From the NCBI RefSeq assembly GCF_021432765.1, contig NZ_CP058908.1, positions 3,858,747 to 3,922,746 of the forward strand: 64,000 nucleotides of DNA, read 5' to 3'. Source of the stretch: Pseudomonas phenolilytica (GTDB lineage Bacteria; Pseudomonadota; Gammaproteobacteria; Pseudomonadales; Pseudomonadaceae). Position 1 is the first letter of the stretch, and each line of letters begins with the position of its first letter. Shown here piece by piece: positions 21,607-30,734 of this stretch. The notes below the pieces were generated by a model. It saw only the letters and a list, made by a program, of their open reading frames with translations. It did no database searches and had not been told where the DNA came from. Made by a program: the position numbers and the translations under genes.

Positions 21607-22242
21607 ATGCCGCTAAGCAACATCGAGATCGTCCATCAGGACGCCGCCCTGCTGGTGATCAACAAGCCTACCCTGCTGCTCTCGGTGCCCGGCCGCGCCG
21701 AGGATAACCGCGATTGCCTGGTGACCCGTCTGCAGGAAAACGGCTACCCCGAAGCGCGCATCGTGCACCGGCTGGACTGGGAAACCTCGGGCTTGATCGT
21801 GCTCGCCCGGGATGCCGACAGTCACCGCGAGCTGTCTCGTCAGTTTCACGATCGTGAAACCGAAAAAGCCTATACGGCGCTGTGCTGGGGCCAGCCGGAG
21901 CAGGACAGCGGCAGTATCGACCTGCCGCTGCGCTACGACCCGCCGACCAAGCCACGGCACGTCGTCGATCACGAGCTGGGCAAACACGCGCTGACTTTCT
22001 GGCGCATCCTCGAACGCTGCGGTGATCACTGCCGCGTCGAACTGACACCGATCACCGGTCGTTCGCATCAGCTGCGCGTACACATGCTATCCATCGGCCA
22101 TCCGCTGCTCGGCGACCGCCTCTACGCGCACGAGCAGGCCCTGCAGGCACACGAGCGCCTGTGCCTGCATGCCAGCATGCTGACGCTGACCCACCCGCAG
22201 ACCGGCGAACGCCTGCGCTTCGACTGCGCGGCGCCGTTCTGA
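21607..22242 (+). CDS. rluA: RluA-family RNA pseudouridine synthase
   Basis: A 211-residue enzyme. The catalytic motif is HRLDWETSGLIVLARD, whose Asp is the nucleophile for uridine isomerisation; LTPITGRSHQLRVHM is the second family signature. There is no S4 domain and the length fits RluA, which modifies 23S rRNA U746 and tRNA U32 in enterobacteria. It follows minE, as in other pseudomonads. The ATG at 21607 is preferred to an in-frame GTG four codons upstream. Confidence 0.88.
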   Translation: MPLSNIEIVHQDAALLVINKPTLLLSVPGRAEDNRDCLVTRLQENGYPEARIVHRLDWETSGLIVLARDADSHRELSRQFHDRETEKAYTALCWGQPEQDSGSIDLPLRYDPPTKPRHVVDHELGKHALTFWRILERCGDHCRVELTPITGRSHQLRVHMLSIGHPLLGDRLYAHEQALQAHERLCLHASMLTLTHPQTGERLRFDCAAPF

Positions 22243-22328
22243 ACGGGCACCCCCTAGCGCCGGCCAATCGCGCAGACCGCCCGGGGTCGATGCGGTAGAC
22301 TTCGCGCCATTGCAGTCCGGAGCCCGTC

Positions 22329-23618
22329 ATGCCGCAAACACTCAACCAGAGCCTGATCGAATTCCTTCAGGCATCGCCCACGCCGTTCCACGCCACTCGC
22401 AATCTCGCCCAGCGCCTGCAGGCATCCGGCTTCACTCCGCTCGAGGAACGCGACGCCTGGCATCTGCAGCCCGGCGGGCGCTATTACGTCACGCGCAACG
22501 ATTCGTCGCTCATTGCCTTCCAGCTCGGCAGCAGAACGATGGTCGAGCACGGCATGCGCCTGGTCGGCGCGCATACCGACAGCCCCTGCCTGCGCGTCAA
22601 GCCGCATCCGGACCTGCAGCGCCAGGGCTTCTGGCAGCTCGGCGTGGAAGTCTACGGCGGTGCGCTGCTCGCACCCTGGTTCGACCGCGACCTGTCGCTC
22701 GCCGGCCGCGTCACCTACAGCCGCGACGGCCGCATCGAAAGCCAGCTGATCGACTTCCGGCTGCCCATCGCAGTGATCCCCAGCCTGGCCATTCACCTCA
22801 ACCGCGAAGCGAACCAGGGCTGGGCCATCAACGCCCAGAACGAGCTGCCACCACTGATCGCCCAGGTACTCGGCGAGGAAAACCCCGATCTGCGTGCGCT
22901 GCTGGCCGAACAGCTGAGCCGCGAGCACGATCTGATCGCCGACGTGATTCTGGACTTCGAGCTCAGTCTCTACGACACCCAGCCAGCCGCAGTGGTCGGC
23001 CTCAACGGCGATTTCATCGCCGGCGCCCGCCTTGACAACCTGTTGTCCTGCTTCGCCGGCTTGCAGGCGCTGCTGAACGCTGCGCCGGAGGAGACCTGCC
23101 TACTCGTCTGTACCGATCACGAGGAGGTCGGCTCCTGTTCCATGTGCGGTGCCGACGGCCCGTTCCTCGAACAGGTGCTGCGTCGCGTGCTCCCGGAGGA
23201 TGAGAGTTTCCAGCGCTGCATCAACCGTTCCCTGCTGATTTCCGCCGACAACGCGCACGCCGTGCACCCTAACTATGCCGACAAACACGATGGCAACCAC
23301 GGACCGAAGCTCAACGCCGGCCCGGTGATCAAGGTCAACAGCAACCAGCGCTACGCCACCAGCAGCGAAACCGCCGGTTTCTTCCGTCATCTATGCGTGG
23401 AAAACGAGGTGCCGGTACAGAGCTTCGTCACCCGCAGCGATCTCGGCTGCGGCTCGACCATCGGCCCGATCACCGCCGGTCAGCTCGGCGTGCGCACGGT
23501 CGATATCGGCCTGCCGACCTTCGCCATGCATTCGATCCGCGAACTGGCCGGCAGTCAGGATCTGGCGCACCTGGTGAAAGTACTCACTGCCTTCTATTCG
23601 AGCAGCACGCTGCCCTGA
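22329..23618 (+). CDS. apeB: M18-family aminopeptidase
   Basis: A 429-residue cytosolic metallopeptidase of the M18 (aspartyl aminopeptidase) family. Metal-binding and catalytic segments are visible: [32 protein letters not shown] and [12 protein letters not shown], with a late [18 protein letters not shown]. It removes N-terminal residues from peptides using two divalent metal ions. It is transcribed alone, with a convergent oxidoreductase gene 40 bp downstream. Confidence 0.92.
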   Translation: MPQTLNQSLIEFLQASPTPFHATRNLAQRLQASGFTPLEERDAWHLQPGGRYYVTRNDSSLIAFQLGSRTMVEHGMRLVGAHTDSPCLRVKPHPDLQRQGFWQLGVEVYGGALLAPWFDRDLSLAGRVTYSRDGRIESQLIDFRLPIAVIPSLAIHLNREANQGWAINAQNELPPLIAQVLGEENPDLRALLAEQLSREHDLIADVILDFELSLYDTQPAAVVGLNGDFIAGARLDNLLSCFAGLQALLNAAPEETCLLVCTDHEEVGSCSMCGADGPFLEQVLRRVLPEDESFQRCINRSLLISADNAHAVHPNYADKHDGNHGPKLNAGPVIKVNSNQRYATSSETAGFFRHLCVENEVPVQSFVTRSDLGCGSTIGPITAGQLGVRTVDIGLPTFAMHSIRELAGSQDLAHLVKVLTAFYSSSTLP

Positions 23619-23658
23619 AACGGACGCGGGTGCGCCGGCCAGCGCCCCGCATCGATGG

Positions 23659-24621
23659 TTACTGCAGATCGGCGTCGATGACCAGTGCCAGCTTGCCGGA
23701 GACGGTATTGCTGGCCAGGGCCGCGAAGGCCGCTTCGGCATCGCCGATCGGGAAGCACTGCTCCAGACGCGGTGACAATTTACCCTCGGCGAACATTGGC
23801 CAGACATTTTCCTCCATCTCGGCGAGCAACCCGGCCTTGTAGTCCGCATCGCGGCTGCGTAGCGTCGAGCCGATCAGCTGGATGCGCTTGGCCAACAGCG
23901 CCGCCAGGTCCAGCTCGGCCTTGCGTCCGCCCATCAGGCCGATCATCACCCAGCGCGCGTCCAGCCCCAGCAGCTGCAGGTTCAGTGCAGCGTACTTGGC
24001 ACCGACCGGATCGAGGATCAGGTCGAATGGCGCGAAATCGCGCAGCGCCTCCAGCGCCTCTCCACGCAGCACGCCGCCTTGTGCGCCGAGCGCCTCGCAG
24101 TAGGCCAGACGCTCCGCCGATCCCACGCTGACCCAGCAGGGGTTGTCGAATGCCTTGCACAGCTGGATCGCCGCCGAACCGACACCGCTGGCCCCAGCAT
24201 GCAGCAGCACCTTCTCGCCAGGTTGCAGCGCACCCAGCCGATACAGATTGAGCCAGGCCGTGGCGTACACCTCGGGAATCACCGCTGCCTCGCGCAGCGA
24301 CAGTCCCGCCGGCACCGGCAGCGCATGCCGGGCATCGACCACAACTTCCTCCGCCATGCCGCCACCGGCCAGCAAGGTACAAACCCGATCGCCAACCTGC
24401 CAGCGGCTGCCCGCACCGACTTCCGTGACCACCCCGGCACACTCCAGACCGAGAATATCGGTCACTCCCGCTGGCGGCGGATAATGACCGGCACGCTGCA
24501 GCAGGTCGGCACGGTTCAACCCAGCGGCCGCAACGCGGATTCGCACCTCACCCTCGCCACACTCCGGGGCTGGTCGCTGCGCCCACTCCAGTTCCCCCTC
24601 GACGCCTTGCAATGCCTTCAT
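23659..24621 (-). CDS. NAD(P)H-quinone oxidoreductase (MDR superfamily, PIG3-like)
   Basis: A 320-residue medium-chain reductase without structural zinc. GroES-like half: AAAGLNRADLLQRAGHYPPP, GLECAGVVTEVG. Rossmann half: LLHAGASGVGSAAIQLC. This pattern is characteristic of the PIG3/quinone oxidoreductase branch, which reduces quinones with NADPH. The substrate in this organism is unknown. It is divergent from prc. Confidence 0.88.
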   Translation of the reverse strand: MKALQGVEGELEWAQRPAPECGEGEVRIRVAAAGLNRADLLQRAGHYPPPAGVTDILGLECAGVVTEVGAGSRWQVGDRVCTLLAGGGMAEEVVVDARHALPVPAGLSLREAAVIPEVYATAWLNLYRLGALQPGEKVLLHAGASGVGSAAIQLCKAFDNPCWVSVGSAERLAYCEALGAQGGVLRGEALEALRDFAPFDLILDPVGAKYAALNLQLLGLDARWVMIGLMGGRKAELDLAALLAKRIQLIGSTLRSRDADYKAGLLAEMEENVWPMFAEGKLSPRLEQCFPIGDAEAAFAALASNTVSGKLALVIDADLQ

Positions 24622-24786
24622 GCTGCCTCCATAGTGAGTCCAATCCTGCGCCCAACCGTTACTCGCTGGTCTCTCCCAGCCATACCGACGGGCGCGTGCT
24701 TCATACCGCCGGACGCCTGACGAACCGGCGCCAACCCTAGATGGCCTAATATGCGTTATTCCTCAGCCTTACGTCGCCCTCAAACC

Positions 24787-26868
24787 ATGAAACGCACGCT
24801 TGCCTGCACCGTTTTCACCCTGCTGTTCGGCCTCCAGGCCTCGCTGGCGTTGGCCAAGCCTGGCGACGCACCGAAGTGGGATTACCTGCAGCCGGACCGC
24901 GAGCAGGTCATCGCCAGCCTCAACGTCGTCGAGCTACTCAAGCGCCACCATTACAACAAGCCGCCGCTCAACGACGCACGCTCGGCAAAGATCTTCGACA
25001 GCTACATAGAGATGCTCGATCCGGCGCGCAGCTATTTCCTCGCATCGGACCTCGCCGAATTCAATCGCTGGCGCACCGAGTTTGACGACTTCCTTAAGCG
25101 CGGCAACCTGGAGCCGGGCTTCCTCATCTACAAGCGTCACCTCGAGCGCCTGGAAGATCGCCTCAACTATGCGCTGGGCCTGCTGCAACAGGGCGTCGAC
25201 AAGATCGACTTCACCGTCGACGAGACGCTGCTGGTGGATCGAGAGAAAGCCGCCTGGGCGAAGGATCGCGCCGAACTCGATGACCTCTGGCGCAAGCGCG
25301 TGAAGGATGAAGTCCTGCGCCTGAAGATTGCCGGCAAGGAGCCCAAGGCCATTCAGGAACTGCTGACCAAGCGCTACAAGAACCAGCTTGCGCGACTGGA
25401 GCAGACTCGCGGCGAGGATGTGTTCCAGACCTACATCAACGCCTTCGCGCAGTCCTACGACCCGCACACGCAATACCTGTCGCCGGATAACGCGGAGAAC
25501 TTCGATATCAACATGAGCCTGTCGCTGGAAGGCATCGGTGCGGTGCTGCAGAGCGACAACGAGCACGTCAAGATCGTGCGCCTGGTGCCGGCCGGCCCGG
25601 CAGAGAAAAGCAAGCAGCTGGCGCCGGCCGACAAGATCATCGGCGTCGCCCAGAGCGATGACGAGATGGTCGACGTGATTGGCTGGCGACTGGACGAAGT
25701 GGTCAAGCTGATTCGCGGTCCGAAGGGCTCGGTTGTGCGCCTGGAAGTGATTCCGGCGAGCAACGCACCCAACGACCAGACCAGCAAGATCGTCGCGATC
25801 ACTCGCGAAGCGGTGAAGCTGGAAGAACAGGCGGCGAAGAAATCGGTGCTCAACCTCGAGCACCAGGGTCAGCAGTTCAAGCTCGGTGTCATCGAGATAC
25901 CGGCCTTCTACCTCGACTTCAAAGCGCTGCGCGCCGGCGACCAGAACTACAAGAGCACCACCCGCGACGTGAAGAAACTGCTGACCGAGCTGCAGCAGGA
26001 GAAGGTTGATGGCGTAGTGATCGACCTACGCAACAACGGCGGCGGATCGCTGCAGGAAGCCACCGAGCTGACCGGCTTGTTCATCGACCAGGGGCCGACC
26101 GTGCTGGTGCGCAACGCCGACGGCCGCGTCGACGTGCTGGCCGACGAGAACGTCGGTGCATTCTATAAAGGTCCGCTAGCGGTGCTGGTCAATCGATTGT
26201 CCGCCTCCGCTTCGGAGATCTTCGCTGGCGCCATGCAGGACTATCACCGCGCTCTGATCCTCGGCGGACAGACGTTTGGCAAGGGCACCGTGCAGACCAT
26301 CCAGCCACTCAACCACGGCGAACTGAAGCTCACTCTGGCCAAGTTCTACCGGGTTTCCGGGCAGAGCACCCAGCACCAGGGCGTGATTCCGGACATCAGC
26401 TATCCGGCCGACGTCGATACCAAGGAGATCGGCGAAAGCGCGCTGCCCGAGGCAATGCCCTGGGACAGCATCCGCGCCGCGATCAATCCTGATATGAACC
26501 CGTTCAAGCCGTTCCTCGCTGAACTCAAGGCGCGCCACGAGGCGCGTACCGAGCAGAATCCGGACTTCGTGTTTACGCGTGATCGCCTGGCTCTAACCCA
26601 AGAGCTGATGCATGAAACCACGGTAAGTCTCAACGAGAGCAAGCGCCGCGCGCAGCAGGCCGCTATCGAGAAACGTCAGCTGTCGCTGGAAAACGCGCTG
26701 CGCCAGGCCAAGGGCGAAGAACCTCTGGCCAAGCTGGAAAAGGACGACGAGACGAGTACGCCTCACGAGCCCGAAAAACTCAAGCCGGAGGACGACGCCT
26801 ATCTCGCGGAGAGCGGACGGATTCTGCTCGACTACTTGGGTCTCGATTCAGCGATGGCACAGCACTGA
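24787..26868 (+). CDS. prc: Carboxy-terminal processing protease Prc (Tsp)
   Basis: A 693-residue periplasmic S41 protease. The ATG at 24787 gives a signal peptide (ACTVFTLLFGLQASLALA). An N-terminal DUF3340-like region contains FLASDLAEFNRWR; a PDZ domain contains GIGAVLQSDNEHVKIVRLVPAGPAEKS split over its first strands; the S41 core has VIDLRNNGGGSL, then NRLSASASEIFAGAMQDY with the nucleophilic Ser and FGKGTVQT with the Lys. In Pseudomonas, Prc (AlgO) degrades envelope proteins and affects alginate through MucA turnover. Confidence 0.93.
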   Translation: MKRTLACTVFTLLFGLQASLALAKPGDAPKWDYLQPDREQVIASLNVVELLKRHHYNKPPLNDARSAKIFDSYIEMLDPARSYFLASDLAEFNRWRTEFDDFLKRGNLEPGFLIYKRHLERLEDRLNYALGLLQQGVDKIDFTVDETLLVDREKAAWAKDRAELDDLWRKRVKDEVLRLKIAGKEPKAIQELLTKRYKNQLARLEQTRGEDVFQTYINAFAQSYDPHTQYLSPDNAENFDINMSLSLEGIGAVLQSDNEHVKIVRLVPAGPAEKSKQLAPADKIIGVAQSDDEMVDVIGWRLDEVVKLIRGPKGSVVRLEVIPASNAPNDQTSKIVAITREAVKLEEQAAKKSVLNLEHQGQQFKLGVIEIPAFYLDFKALRAGDQNYKSTTRDVKKLLTELQQEKVDGVVIDLRNNGGGSLQEATELTGLFIDQGPTVLVRNADGRVDVLADENVGAFYKGPLAVLVNRLSASASEIFAGAMQDYHRALILGGQTFGKGTVQTIQPLNHGELKLTLAKFYRVSGQSTQHQGVIPDISYPADVDTKEIGESALPEAMPWDSIRAAINPDMNPFKPFLAELKARHEARTEQNPDFVFTRDRLALTQELMHETTVSLNESKRRAQQAAIEKRQLSLENALRQAKGEEPLAKLEKDDETSTPHEPEKLKPEDDAYLAESGRILLDYLGLDSAMAQH

Positions 26869-26888
26869 TTACTGACTGCTCTACAGAA

Positions 26889-26914
26889 AGGCCGCCCAAC
26901 GAGGCGGCCTTTTT
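26889..26914 (+). terminator. Intrinsic terminator of prc
   Basis: AGGCCGCC (26889-26896) and GGCGGCCT (26903-26910) form an 8-bp stem with a 6-nt loop, followed by TTTTTC. It lies just after the prc stop codon and before the convergent Sel1 gene. Confidence 0.9.
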
Positions 26915-26938
26915 CATTCTCATCAGCTCCAGCAGACT

Positions 26939-27409
26939 TTATATGCCGCGGCGTGCGGCGAGCGCCTTGTAGCGATCGGCTACTGCCGGATCCGCAGCCA
27001 GGCCATAGCCACCGGCACGGTAAAGCTGCTCTAGCCGCATCGCCGCCAGCGGATGTCCGGCAGTTGCCGCCTGCTCCCACCAGCGCGCAGCCTCAGAGCC
27101 ATCTGGACCACGCGAGGCATCTTCACTGAGACTGATCACGCCCAGCTGGTAGGCCGCTTTGGCATCGCCGGCCTGAGCAGCCAAACGCAACAGCCGTATG
27201 CCTTCCTGTTTTGCGCCCAGACCCTGGCCACGAAAATAGAGCATATGGCCGTAGAAACTCTGCGCGGCACGATCGCCCAGATTGGCCTTGCGCGAGAACT
27301 GCCCTTCCATCCAGCGCCATAGCTTCGGCTGTTGCACCGCCCAACGCGCAGCCATCAGTTTGCGGGCGAGCAGATAGCCTGCGCTCGCGCGCAGCTTCCA
27401 GAGCATCAT
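26939..27409 (-). CDS. Sel1-repeat (TPR-like) protein
   Basis: A 156-residue protein with an N-terminal helical segment and two or three Sel1-like repeats: NLGDRAAQSFYGHMLYFRG, AAQAGDAKAAYQLGVIS and AATAGHPLAAMRLEQLY. Such repeats build solenoids for protein contacts. The ribosome site GGAGGT precedes tandem ATGs at 27409 and 27406. The stop of the upstream gene lies between these ATGs, so the genes are tightly coupled. The partner is unknown. Confidence 0.8.
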   Translation of the reverse strand: MMLWKLRASAGYLLARKLMAARWAVQQPKLWRWMEGQFSRKANLGDRAAQSFYGHMLYFRGQGLGAKQEGIRLLRLAAQAGDAKAAYQLGVISLSEDASRGPDGSEAARWWEQAATAGHPLAAMRLEQLYRAGGYGLAADPAVADRYKALAARRGI

Positions 27410-27786
27410 GGAACCTCCGGATAGTCGAATTCGAAAACCCGCGCGACCTCGCCAGCGTGCCAGGATGCCGCAGCGAACCCGTCTGACGGTCCACTGAAGC
27501 GCCCGAGTTTCGTCGCACACTCGAAGAACCCCGTACGGGGTAGACGGCTGGCGCCCTGACTGATGACCAGTGCGCTGCGCAAAGGCCGTTCCGCCCGCGC
27601 ATCCAACGCGGCCAGGTGCTCCAGCGCAGCGGTCAGCGTTTGCATGGCCGGAGCCGGTAATTGCAGGCGCTCGACCAATGCTCGATAGGTCACCAGATGA
27701 CGCTGCCGGCGAGCCTCGCCCAACTCCAGCAGCAGCGCTTGCCAATGCTGCCGACTGATGCGTACCGCAGGACGTTGCAGGCTCAA
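27406..27786 (-). CDS. Unknown protein coupled to an XRE regulator
   Basis: A 126-residue, arginine-rich soluble protein with no domain I recognise. The centre (LVTYRALVERLQLPAPAMQTLTAALEHLAALDA) looks like a small helical or winged-helix fold, followed by SALVISQGASRLPRTGFFECA. The start appears to be TTG, inside the TGA of the upstream XRE gene (TTGA overlap), and its stop overlaps the Sel1 gene. Overlap on both sides suggests a single unit with its neighbours. Function unknown. Confidence 0.65.
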   Translation of the reverse strand: MSLQRPAVRISRQHWQALLLELGEARRQRHLVTYRALVERLQLPAPAMQTLTAALEHLAALDARAERPLRSALVISQGASRLPRTGFFECATKLGRFSGPSDGFAAASWHAGEVARVFEFDYPEVP

Positions 27787-28106
27787 GCGTCGTCCTCCCA
27801 GCGTGGTACCTCGAGGGCACGGGCCAAGGCGCGGCGGATCGCCGTATCGGGTACCCGCTCACCGCTTTCAATCAATGCGAGATAGGCCGGGCTGATACCT
27901 ACTGAGCGGGCCAACGCTGCGATATCCAACCCCTTCGCCTCACGCAATTGTGGCAGCTGTCGCAGCGCCGGTGCGCAAACAGCTTCAGGAGCAGGCTGAG
28001 GAGCGTCGGGCCGTCGCCCTACCGCATTCAGCAGCGCTTCATATTCGCTCCACGGCAGGACAGCATATTCGGGTGCGCCATCGCGCATGATGACCTGCAC
28101 ATTCAT
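27783..28106 (-). CDS. XRE-family helix-turn-helix regulator with antitoxin-like N-terminus
   Basis: A 107-residue protein. The N-terminus (MNVQVIMRDGAPEYAVLPW, then SEYEALL) is the short beta/helix start seen in HTH antitoxin-type proteins. The XRE domain occupies about residues 50-105 (DIAALARSVGISPAYLALIESG). GGAAAG precedes the ATG at 28106. It heads a three-gene unit with the unknown 126-residue protein and the Sel1 protein, so it may be autoregulatory. No known toxin is recognisable beside it. Confidence 0.8.
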   Translation of the reverse strand: MNVQVIMRDGAPEYAVLPWSEYEALLNAVGRRPDAPQPAPEAVCAPALRQLPQLREAKGLDIAALARSVGISPAYLALIESGERVPDTAIRRALARALEVPRWEDDA

Positions 28107-28218
28107 CTTTCTTTCCTGAACTCTTTGGCCTAGATAGCCGAATCTTAACAGTCTGGACAGGCAATGGAGCATCGCGCTGCCACTGCATTTCACTGTATGC
28201 AACGGCAGCGCATCCGCT

Positions 28219-28656
28219 CTAACGTCGCTCGGTTTCCTGCGCTGCCGGCAACACCTCCAGCGCCGCTTTACGCGACGGTGGCTGAGCGTCGCGCCAGCCA
28301 CGAAACGCCACAAGCTCGTCGGACCACTTGCGCATGACCCAACCCATCACCGCCAGGTCATCGATGAAGCCGAGCCCGGGAATCCAGTCCGGAAGCGCAT
28401 CCAGCGGCGACAGAAAGTACAACAGCGCGGCAACTACCGATACGAGCGTCGACTTGCTGATCGCCCGGTACTCTCCGCGCCACCAAGCGACACACAACGC
28501 CTGAAACAGCGACAGATCCTCACGCAAACCTTTGAGCAACCCGCCGTGAGAGGAGCGCTTACGCGCGACCGCCAGCAGCAACGCGGGAACTCTGCCACGA
28601 GCAATGACGCGTTGGGCAACGGGTAGGTATCGCAGGAAATTCCAAGGCGCTTTCAT
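28219..28656 (-). CDS. DUF1232 (YkvA-like) membrane protein
   Basis: A 145-residue protein. The DUF1232 core is SVVAALLYFLSPLDALPDWIPG followed by FIDDLAVMGWVMRK, one membrane helix with the conserved SP-D-PD-P pattern. The start at 28656 has a strong GGAGGAAA site. The family is widespread with unknown function. The upstream region contains DnaA-like boxes and a palindrome cluster, which may regulate this gene. Confidence 0.85.
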   Translation of the reverse strand: MKAPWNFLRYLPVAQRVIARGRVPALLLAVARKRSSHGGLLKGLREDLSLFQALCVAWWRGEYRAISKSTLVSVVAALLYFLSPLDALPDWIPGLGFIDDLAVMGWVMRKWSDELVAFRGWRDAQPPSRKAALEVLPAAQETERR

Positions 28657-29014
28657 ACAGAGTTTCCTCCAGGCAGCGTCCTTGCTGGGTTAGCGAGGTT
28701 ACCCACAGAAGCTGTGGATAACCTTGTGAATTGTTTATGGATGATTGCGTCAAACGCCCTACTCACGGGCCTCTGAGACAAATCGCTCCTTTTTTGCGCA
28801 GCCGCCCAAGTCATTGAAAAACAATGACTTATGTCATTTGATTAAGCAACGACAAGGAGACGGAGACGAACGGTCTACTGGCCGTTTGAAATGTGCATAA
28901 CCGTCATATGTCAACGCTTTTTCGATAGCGTTTTTGACTGGGCTGCAGCGACAGGGTTCGGCCGAAGGAGGGGCTGACACGAAGCGAGCCAGTGCGACTC
29001 GCTTCGGCTGCAGG
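28657..29014. other. Noncoding region with DnaA-like boxes and palindromes
   Basis: These 358 bp lie upstream of the DUF1232 gene and downstream of the comEA-like gene and contain no credible gene. TTACCCACA (28699-28707) and TGTGGATAA (28713-28721) form an inverted pair of DnaA-box-like 9-mers; the second is a perfect consensus on the minus strand. AAGTCATTG (28808-28816) pairs with CAATGACTT (28822-28830) around AAAAA, and AATGAC (28823-28828) pairs with GTCATT (28833-28838), giving overlapping dyads. Confidence 0.7.
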
Positions 29015-29335
29015 TTACAGACTGAGCTTGCTGCGGTTCTTCTCGAGCGTTGCCGCGCCGATGCCCTTGACCTCCAGCAGCTCGTCGACTGACTGGAACG
29101 GGCCGTGGTCGTCGCGATAATCGATGATCGCCTTCGCCTTGGTCGGGCCGATGCCTTTGAGTTCCCGGGTCAGGGTTTCTGCGTCGGCGCTGTTGATCTT
29201 GACGACTGCAATCTCGGCATTCGCTGCCGGTACAGCGGCAGGAGCGCTCTGCTGAGGATTACTGGCAGCATGGCCTGGCACGGCCAGCGAGGTGAGTAGC
29301 GCGAAGGCCACTGCGGAAAGAAATGCTTTGCTCAT
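29015..29335 (-). CDS. ComEA-like helix-hairpin-helix protein
   Basis: A 106-residue exported protein: signal peptide (LSAVAFALLTSLAVPGHAAS), an alanine-rich linker, then a tandem HhH domain (INSADAETLTRELKGIGPTKAKAI and SVDELLEVKGIGAATLEKNR). This is the DNA-binding ComEA layout; in naturally competent pseudomonads ComEA pulls DNA into the periplasm. The ATG at 29335 sits 7 nt from AAGGA, which favours it over a GTG two codons upstream. It stands alone. Confidence 0.87.
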   Translation of the reverse strand: MSKAFLSAVAFALLTSLAVPGHAASNPQQSAPAAVPAANAEIAVVKINSADAETLTRELKGIGPTKAKAIIDYRDDHGPFQSVDELLEVKGIGAATLEKNRSKLSL

Positions 29336-29457
29336 ATTCACGTCCTTATGAAGTTTGAAGGCTGCGGTACTTCCTGCTCCGCAGCGTGCTTAATCTAGAC
29401 AGCGTTCTAGCGAAGTCAAAACGGGATGCGTTTTTTGCGAACCCCGTCAACCTGCCG

Positions 29458-30723
29458 TTACCTCATCGCGTTGAACAGGTTGAGCCCACTGATCTTCACA
29501 TAGCTCTGCTGCGCCGCCTCGAGGATGACGGTCTGGAACGACAGGCGCGACAACGCTTCGGCATAGTCCAGCTCTTTCAGCTCGGCCTGCACCGATTTGT
29601 TCACCAGCGTCACGTCCTCGTTATCGGTCTGCGTCGTTTCGATCACGTTCAGCCGAGCACCGATATTGCCGCGCGCGGCATCGACGCTGACCATGCCGTG
29701 GTCGAGGTTGGTCAGCGCGACGGCAACGGCATCGTGAACCCCCTGATTACCCGTGATAGGGTTTTCCAACGCGGAGCGTAGGCTGGCGATGGTGCTGAGG
29801 ATGCCCTGCTTCTGCTGAGTAGCGTCCAGCGTAACCTCAACCGAATCGCCAGCCGCAGGCGTGCCGTTAAACTGCATGACCACACCACGAAAAACGAGTT
29901 TGTCGCTTGTGTCCGTTTTGTCGTCCAAAGAACCGGACGCGAGGACGAGATTGGGATCGGCAAATGGATCAGCAAAATCAGCTGGCGGAGCGCTGAGATC
30001 GTAGACGATGTAGTCAGTTTCCGAAGTGAAGTGCACGCCAATGCCCGCAGCGGGAAATGCCGGATTTGCGCTGAGCGCGACCTCATCCTGAACCAGCGGA
30101 GCCGAAACGCTCAACGTGGAACCGGCTTGAGCGGTGAAGACGCTTTGGTAACGCCCGGCATTGATCACGTTCTCAAAGACCGACTTGCCATTGTCGCTGA
30201 TCGGAATATTTAACGAGCTGGCGATTTGCAGCTTGCGCTGCCCCTCATCACCTTCGTAGCTATAGCTGCCATCGGCGCCCCGCACGAACGGCTGTGTCTT
30301 GCCCTGAAAGCCCGCGAACAGATATTCGCCTCGCGCGTTACGGGTGTTCATCAACGACAGCAACTCATCCTCTCGCTCGCCCAGTTCGGCCGCAATGGAC
30401 TTGCGATCCTGCGGATCGAGCGCGCCGTTGCCGGCCTGTACTGCCAGCTCGCGCACGCGCTGCAATACGGTGTTTACCGAATTGAGCGTGACCTCTTCCT
30501 GGGTCAGGCTGTTCTTCGCCGCCGTAAGGTTGGCGTTGTACTGGCTCAACACGTTCTGCTGCTGTTCCAGCTGCAGCAGGCGTACCGACGCGACCGGATC
30601 GTCGGCCGGAGTGAGGATGCGGTTGCCGGTGCTGATCTGTTCCTGAGTACGGGTCGCGTTGGCGTAGTTGCGTTGCAACCCGGCGACGCCGTTGTTGAAT
30701 GCCTGCAAGGTCGAGATGCGCAT
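29458..30723 (-). CDS. flgL: Flagellar hook-associated protein FlgL (HAP3)
   Basis: A 421-residue flagellin-like junction protein. N-terminal coiled region RISTLQAFNNGVAGLQRNYA and C-terminal helix RLSFQTVILEAAQQSYVKIS match the conserved D0/D1 ends; the centre is variable. With FlgK it joins the hook to the flagellin filament. It is the last gene of the flgF-flgL series. No flagellin gene follows in this window; comEA-like DNA lies beyond. Confidence 0.93.
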   Translation of the reverse strand: MRISTLQAFNNGVAGLQRNYANATRTQEQISTGNRILTPADDPVASVRLLQLEQQQNVLSQYNANLTAAKNSLTQEEVTLNSVNTVLQRVRELAVQAGNGALDPQDRKSIAAELGEREDELLSLMNTRNARGEYLFAGFQGKTQPFVRGADGSYSYEGDEGQRKLQIASSLNIPISDNGKSVFENVINAGRYQSVFTAQAGSTLSVSAPLVQDEVALSANPAFPAAGIGVHFTSETDYIVYDLSAPPADFADPFADPNLVLASGSLDDKTDTSDKLVFRGVVMQFNGTPAAGDSVEVTLDATQQKQGILSTIASLRSALENPITGNQGVHDAVAVALTNLDHGMVSVDAARGNIGARLNVIETTQTDNEDVTLVNKSVQAELKELDYAEALSRLSFQTVILEAAQQSYVKISGLNLFNAMR

Positions 30724-30734
30724 GGTCGGGCCTG

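Noticed and set aside
28699..28721. Chromosomal replication origin
   Set aside because: Only two DnaA-like boxes, no AT-rich unwinding region of normal size, and no dnaA, dnaN or rpmH nearby.
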